64,000 nucleotides of DNA from Siphonodentalium dalli (lineage: Eukaryota > Mollusca > Scaphopoda > Gadilida > Siphonodentaliidae). Positions within the stretch are counted from its first letter, which is position 1. Each line of letters starts with the position of its first letter. The DNA is taken from contig CP136069.1 in the NCBI GenBank assembly GCA_032622095.1, forward strand, positions 80,992,958 to 81,056,957, written 5' to 3'. Positions 59,441 to 64,000 of the stretch are shown here, one piece after another. A program made the position numbers and the translations under genes. The notes under the pieces were generated by a model. It was not told the origin of the DNA and searched no databases. It was given only the letters and a program-made list of their open reading frames with translations.

Positions 59441-62400
59441 ACTGCAACAATATCCAATTGGCTCAAATTTGGTACTGAACGCCAAAACATCCATTGAAAA
59501 GAACTGTTGGTTCTTGGTTAGAGCTTCATTGCGAGGTTCGGCGATGATCTTTTTTGTTTTTGTATTTAACCATATGAATGTTATCATTGACCATATTCGT
59601 GTAAATCCACACAGTGATGTAAGCTATTACATATGTCCCATATTCAGCATTTGTCCATGACCTGGGTCGTCCTACGAGACATGTAGTGCACATACCATAG
59701 GTATTGGTTTCAGTTCTTCAATCTGTCTTGTATTAGCATTACGTGCTGTGTATTTAGATTTTGATTTTATTGTTTCAATAGCCATACAAATATTGACATT
59801 TGTGCCGAAAATGAAAACTAAATAATATAATAGTCCAACATTTTGACTGACCTTGTAAAATCGTGGCTACTTTGAACGTTCGAAGTATCCACAGGAGATA
59901 ATTTAGTATACACAGTTACCATGTTCCCCTTGAATGTAGACTGATTAATCAATCCCGTATTGCCTGTCTCTTATGAAGACTATATGTAACAATATATTCC
60001 AAACTAGAACCCCGATTTGGTGTGTTTGGTCTAAATTTTTTAGTGGTGCTGCGAAACTTGGGGCCACTTTGTTCAAAGTAGCCCCACGGTGATTTGCTAT
60101 AGAAAGTTACATCGCTCCCTAGATGTCATATTTAATATTTGCAGGGCATAAAGAGTATTGTGTTAAATGTTGTTTATGTGAGATAATTCACTCAAATGTG
60201 TGACAAAGTGTCTGGTGTCCGACTTTTAAATATGATTTGACTAATCTATCTATACATTATAGTAATGGGCCCACCCCAGCGTGTTATCCCATTATAATGG
60301 ATATATATGCCAGCATTAACTGACATGACAGTAAAAAAGATACATCTGAGGGTGGATTATGCCTATACATTTAGCAAAGGTACATGTGTATTATATGTAG
60401 CTGGTCTTGTACATGTTATTATCATAATGAGTCAAAACGTGTGGTATCGATCTTCAGGAGGTATGGAATGCAGTACAACTTCTATATAGGGCTATATTTA
60501 ATATATATGCATTTGTTATAACATACCAAGACAGTTCTTCTATTGGAATATATAACATGGTGATGGCTGCCAGTTTTCGAGATACTTCCCATGTCACAAT
60601 TTGAGTTTTTGCTTATAATGTACGTTATTCAACACATATGTGGTAACAAAGAGTCATACAATAAAGTCTGGACTACCTGTATAGAGATGTGTCAATCATT
60701 TGTAGCCCAGCGCACATGATATCTCTATTGGTATAAGTGGTTGTATTCAAAGTAGCCCCAATACCGGGGCTTCTTTGAACAGGTGCTTATCAGCATATGC
60801 CTACCATCTCTACTCCAATCAGTTCTATATCAGTTACGTTTGGAAGGACACACGTAACCACACCAGGATATACGTCAGTTTATTATTTAGAAAGGATCTG
60901 TCTTGTGCAAGATATGAATGAAAGATCTTAAAAGTGTTCTAGTAGCCCCGGTTTACGGTATATTAGTATGACGGTCGGTACGGGGGAGGTAGATTATGAC
61001 ATTTAATCTAGGCCGAGTTCCCACAAACCTTTCCGATGCACCGGGATTATACAATTATATGTGTCCCATTACAGGAAGACTGCCCTTAAACTATGTCTTG
61101 TTGTATCATTGTAAAAATCTGAGAGAAATGTGTGTATTTTATGGCATTTAATCTGGAAAGTGTTAGCGGAGAATTTTTGTCGAAATATTTACATAGCCCG
61201 TCTGTGTTACACTAAATCCTAGTCGATGATTGGTCAACTGCCAAATGGGTCACTTGTTTCGTACAAAATAACACACATGAACACGACGTCACAAATTGTT
61301 AATCCAATCTGACCTAATCACTAAAAGCGGCCAGAAGAATAATTGGGCATGCTTTTCAAAGTTCAGCCAAATTGCATCCGAAGGCAGTTATGTATATCGA
61401 TAAGGTTATCGTTGCAAAGAAGTGCTTATAAATCTTATATTAATGACTTAACGTGCTACGTGGGCTAGTCTCAAATTATCGGCAGATTTTGTCTGAATTA
61501 TATTTAAAAAAGTGTAACACAGTAAGTGTTGATTGCAGAACTTTGATCTATGTTTGTTGCATATGCATATAATTATCAATATACACTGAAAACGAATTGG
61601 ATCAATATGACTACCTTATGGTTAGTAACAAGCATTTTGAGGCACTTCGACTAACCCACAGCTTTCAGCGGATCACTGTGACTAACTCTGGACTTAATTA
61701 TACCAGAACATCGTTCCCACACCAAAGTCTCCATTATTTGGATAAAAGGCTCATATTTCATAGACACCACAGATATCTCGGAAAATTAACCAGTTAAACA
61801 GACTTACATGTATACTACAAACTATTGTTATACCTCTCAACAGACCGGTATTAAAATCTGTGATTGAAAGCATGTTCAGAATTCAACTTGGCCTCTGATT
61901 CTGGATTAGATATCTTTCAATATTTTCATCAACTTCCCACGTCAAATTATAGATCGTATCCCCGCTCTCAATCTGTTAACCTACTCTCAGCAGTATGTCT
62001 ATTTTTGAGTAATTCTGTATCACTGTGCATTATTTTAAAATAAGTGGCTGGTGATTTTGTAAATTTAAGAACGTATTTACGTCTAACCATGTATTTCATT
62101 GTGGTCTAGCTGGGTCATAATAAACCAGTATCGAAAAGATAATAAACACAATAGTTAACTGCTCTGAGTAGCGTAAAGGTGTTTTCCTCTTGTGAGATGC
62201 AAGGATTAATTTCACTCAGCTAGTGCGTCATAAAAATAATCCTAAACTAGAACGCACTCAGAGAGATGCCAACGTGCGCAAAAATGTAATAAAAAATAAT
62301 TAAAAAAATAATTTCACTGTATTTTACTTAATTTATATAATTTAATTTAATTTAGTGAAAAAGGACAATTACAATCTTCAATAATTTTATTTAGGGAATA

Positions 62401-62825
62401 ACAGTGTGGTGTTTTGTGATTTCGGAAAGGTACATGGCGAATATACTGTGGCAAATTTTCGACAAAAGCCACATCGCTGGTTTGTTTATATAGTAACGAG
62501 CTAGTAACGGAAGTCAGTGCCAAGGACGTCAACTCTATAATCTACTACGTAACGTCGCCGGCATGTACTGCGTAAGAGTGACGTCATGGAGTGAAATCGG
62601 TTGGGTGACACCAACCTACGAATCTGACTGATCGCCATACTGTTGCGCGAGCGCACGTAATCACTTGAGGAGAAAACTCGTACACTTCTCATATTCACTA
62701 TTATTGTTTATATCTGGTTTTCGGCCGTAGTCATTTTGACTAAGCTAAGTTAGTCATCCTGGGGACAAACTTTGCCCAGTATGTGAATGTATATATGTAC
62801 TCATGCACTGACATGCACCACAGAT
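59441..62825. other. Intergenic with scattered palindromic motif
   Basis: A motif of the form GGGGC.ACTTTG and its inverse (CAAAGTAGCCCC) recurs at about 59870, 60056-60085, 60748-60780 and 60940. Otherwise only short chance frames are seen. 62500-62700 is locally richer in CG dinucleotides. Confidence 0.4.
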
Positions 62826-64000
62826 ACCGACCAAATATGATCAAACATTTTGTCGCTAATTTCATTAAATTTATAAATAATTATCTTCAATCTATACGAT
62901 GTTTCTAATAATGTGGTTTAAATGGATGCCAAATTTGTGCCGTTCAGTTGGGGAGCGAGGGGAACCTAAGTTGATAAAAAACACTTGCAATTGATTTGCA
63001 CCTGCCATTGATCCAGCTGAAGTCTGAACATGCCATACTGTTACTTGCAGACTTTAATTCCGATTTTCATCACCAGCAGCGTGCAATATATAGGCACATT
63101 GTACGAATTCGTGAACGTATTGTCTGTATGTGTCTGTATCCTTAATATATTATTTATTAAGACTAGATGCAGCTTCAGTCCCGTCGTCAGATATTCGTAA
63201 TCATCTATATCGATTGGCAAGTGTCCCTTTTCACCGATCCAACAGGAAGAGGACTGTTGACGTTTAATTGCAAAACGTTGAACGAACTACTCAACACGAC
63301 ACACACAAAGGGTGTTTGCTATCCGAGCCATATTTGTTGTTTTTGGGATATTGTATATCACTCGTATGAGACTGGTGCCCTACTGTTGTCGCTGGATTGT
63401 CGTCAGAGATCAGAATTGGAGAAAGATCCACAATTTAGCCTTTGGTTTATCAAACAACGTTCTATTGAAATTAACATTCTATAGGAAAGACCATAATGAT
63501 CATCAAAGCTCACTAGGTCTACCTCGATAATGGCTTTGTCTGGAATAGACTAGAAAATTACACCTTGAAATTTGCGAAGCAGCAATTCAAATTTCGAGAA
63601 GGATGTAGCCTTTACGTCTTTGCAAAGAAATTACATAGTAATTGGTTCATCGTTTTAATATTCGAACGAGGACTCACGAACTCTAAGATCTTTGACGAAT
63701 ATTACACTGCATGGGCATTTATGTATGCATGTTCCAATGTCATAGCATTCAATTAAAACATGAATGTAAAACGGATTTGGTAGTAAGCTAATGTCTATAA
63801 ACAGTCTTCCTGTAATACGATACATATAACTGTATCGTCTTGGAGCATAAAAAATATGACATTCTAACGAGGTACTTGTATGCTCTGGCATAAATGAACA
63901 GTACACACTTCAGTAATCTTCATTGCTTCGTTGTATACGCGGATGTTTAGCTCGTGATTATTGACATGTTATAGGAGTATCGATATATATCAAAGAACAT
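62826..64000. other. Intergenic, unclassified open frames
   Basis: 62830-62965 belongs to the 170-bp repeat family. At 63167-63484 a + strand ATG-started frame of 105 codons and an overlapping frame (63312-63530) are open, but neither shows a recognised motif, splice support or signal, so I leave them unassigned. Confidence 0.35.

Noticed and set aside
59222-59587. Minus-strand frame of 121 codons similar to a frame at 46998-47183
   Set aside because: The similarity follows the dispersed repeat, and the frame is broken in the other copy.
63167-63530. Overlapping ATG-started frames of 105 and 72 codons
   Set aside because: No motif or splice context was found; listed only as unclassified sequence.

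Overview
The window is a stretch of animal nuclear genome. It has no operons and no dense coding. It is A+T-rich and packed with satellites, foldback elements and short DNA transposons, with small exons separated by kilobase introns bounded by GT...AG. The repeat content (double-hairpin TTAA elements, Helitron-like tails, poly-C/'cacccacc' repeats) and the domain mix of the one clear gene (PAN, C-type lectin, EGF, C-type lectin) suggest a marine invertebrate, possibly a lophotrochozoan such as a mollusc. That placement is inference.

Layout. Positions 1-8.3 kb are a tandem satellite of about 0.8-kb units; the seventh unit is split by a 2.9-kb DNA transposon with subterminal repeats. From 8.7 to 15.3 kb there is a decayed relic of a lectin terminal exon, a small ORF for a possible secreted cysteine-containing peptide, a 1.1-kb inverted-repeat element rich in palindromes, degenerate tandem repeats and a TTAA-flanked element with two hairpins. 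From about 15.6 to 32.8 kb, on the minus strand, lies the only convincing gene. Seven exons can be joined in one frame to encode a hydrophobic N-terminal segment, a PAN/apple-like domain, a first C-type lectin domain (CTLD; its central exon was not found), an EGF-like module and a second CTLD with an EPN motif. All internal introns after the PAN region are phase 1, the usual pattern for shuffled extracellular modules.

From 33 to 64 kb I find no convincing gene. The region holds a second TTAA double-hairpin element, a fragment resembling a non-LTR retrotransposon protein, several large perfect or near-perfect hairpins, families of 160-300-bp tandem repeats that recur in both orientations, and Helitron-like elements. 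Its most striking structure is a 660-bp copy of the 36.7-37.4 kb segment, inserted in inverted orientation at 49.03-49.69 kb between two 275-bp direct repeats that differ at one base. This looks like one insertion event with a very long target duplication.

Limits: exon calls rest on reading frame, splice sites and domain motifs read by eye. No transcript, database or folding evidence was available.
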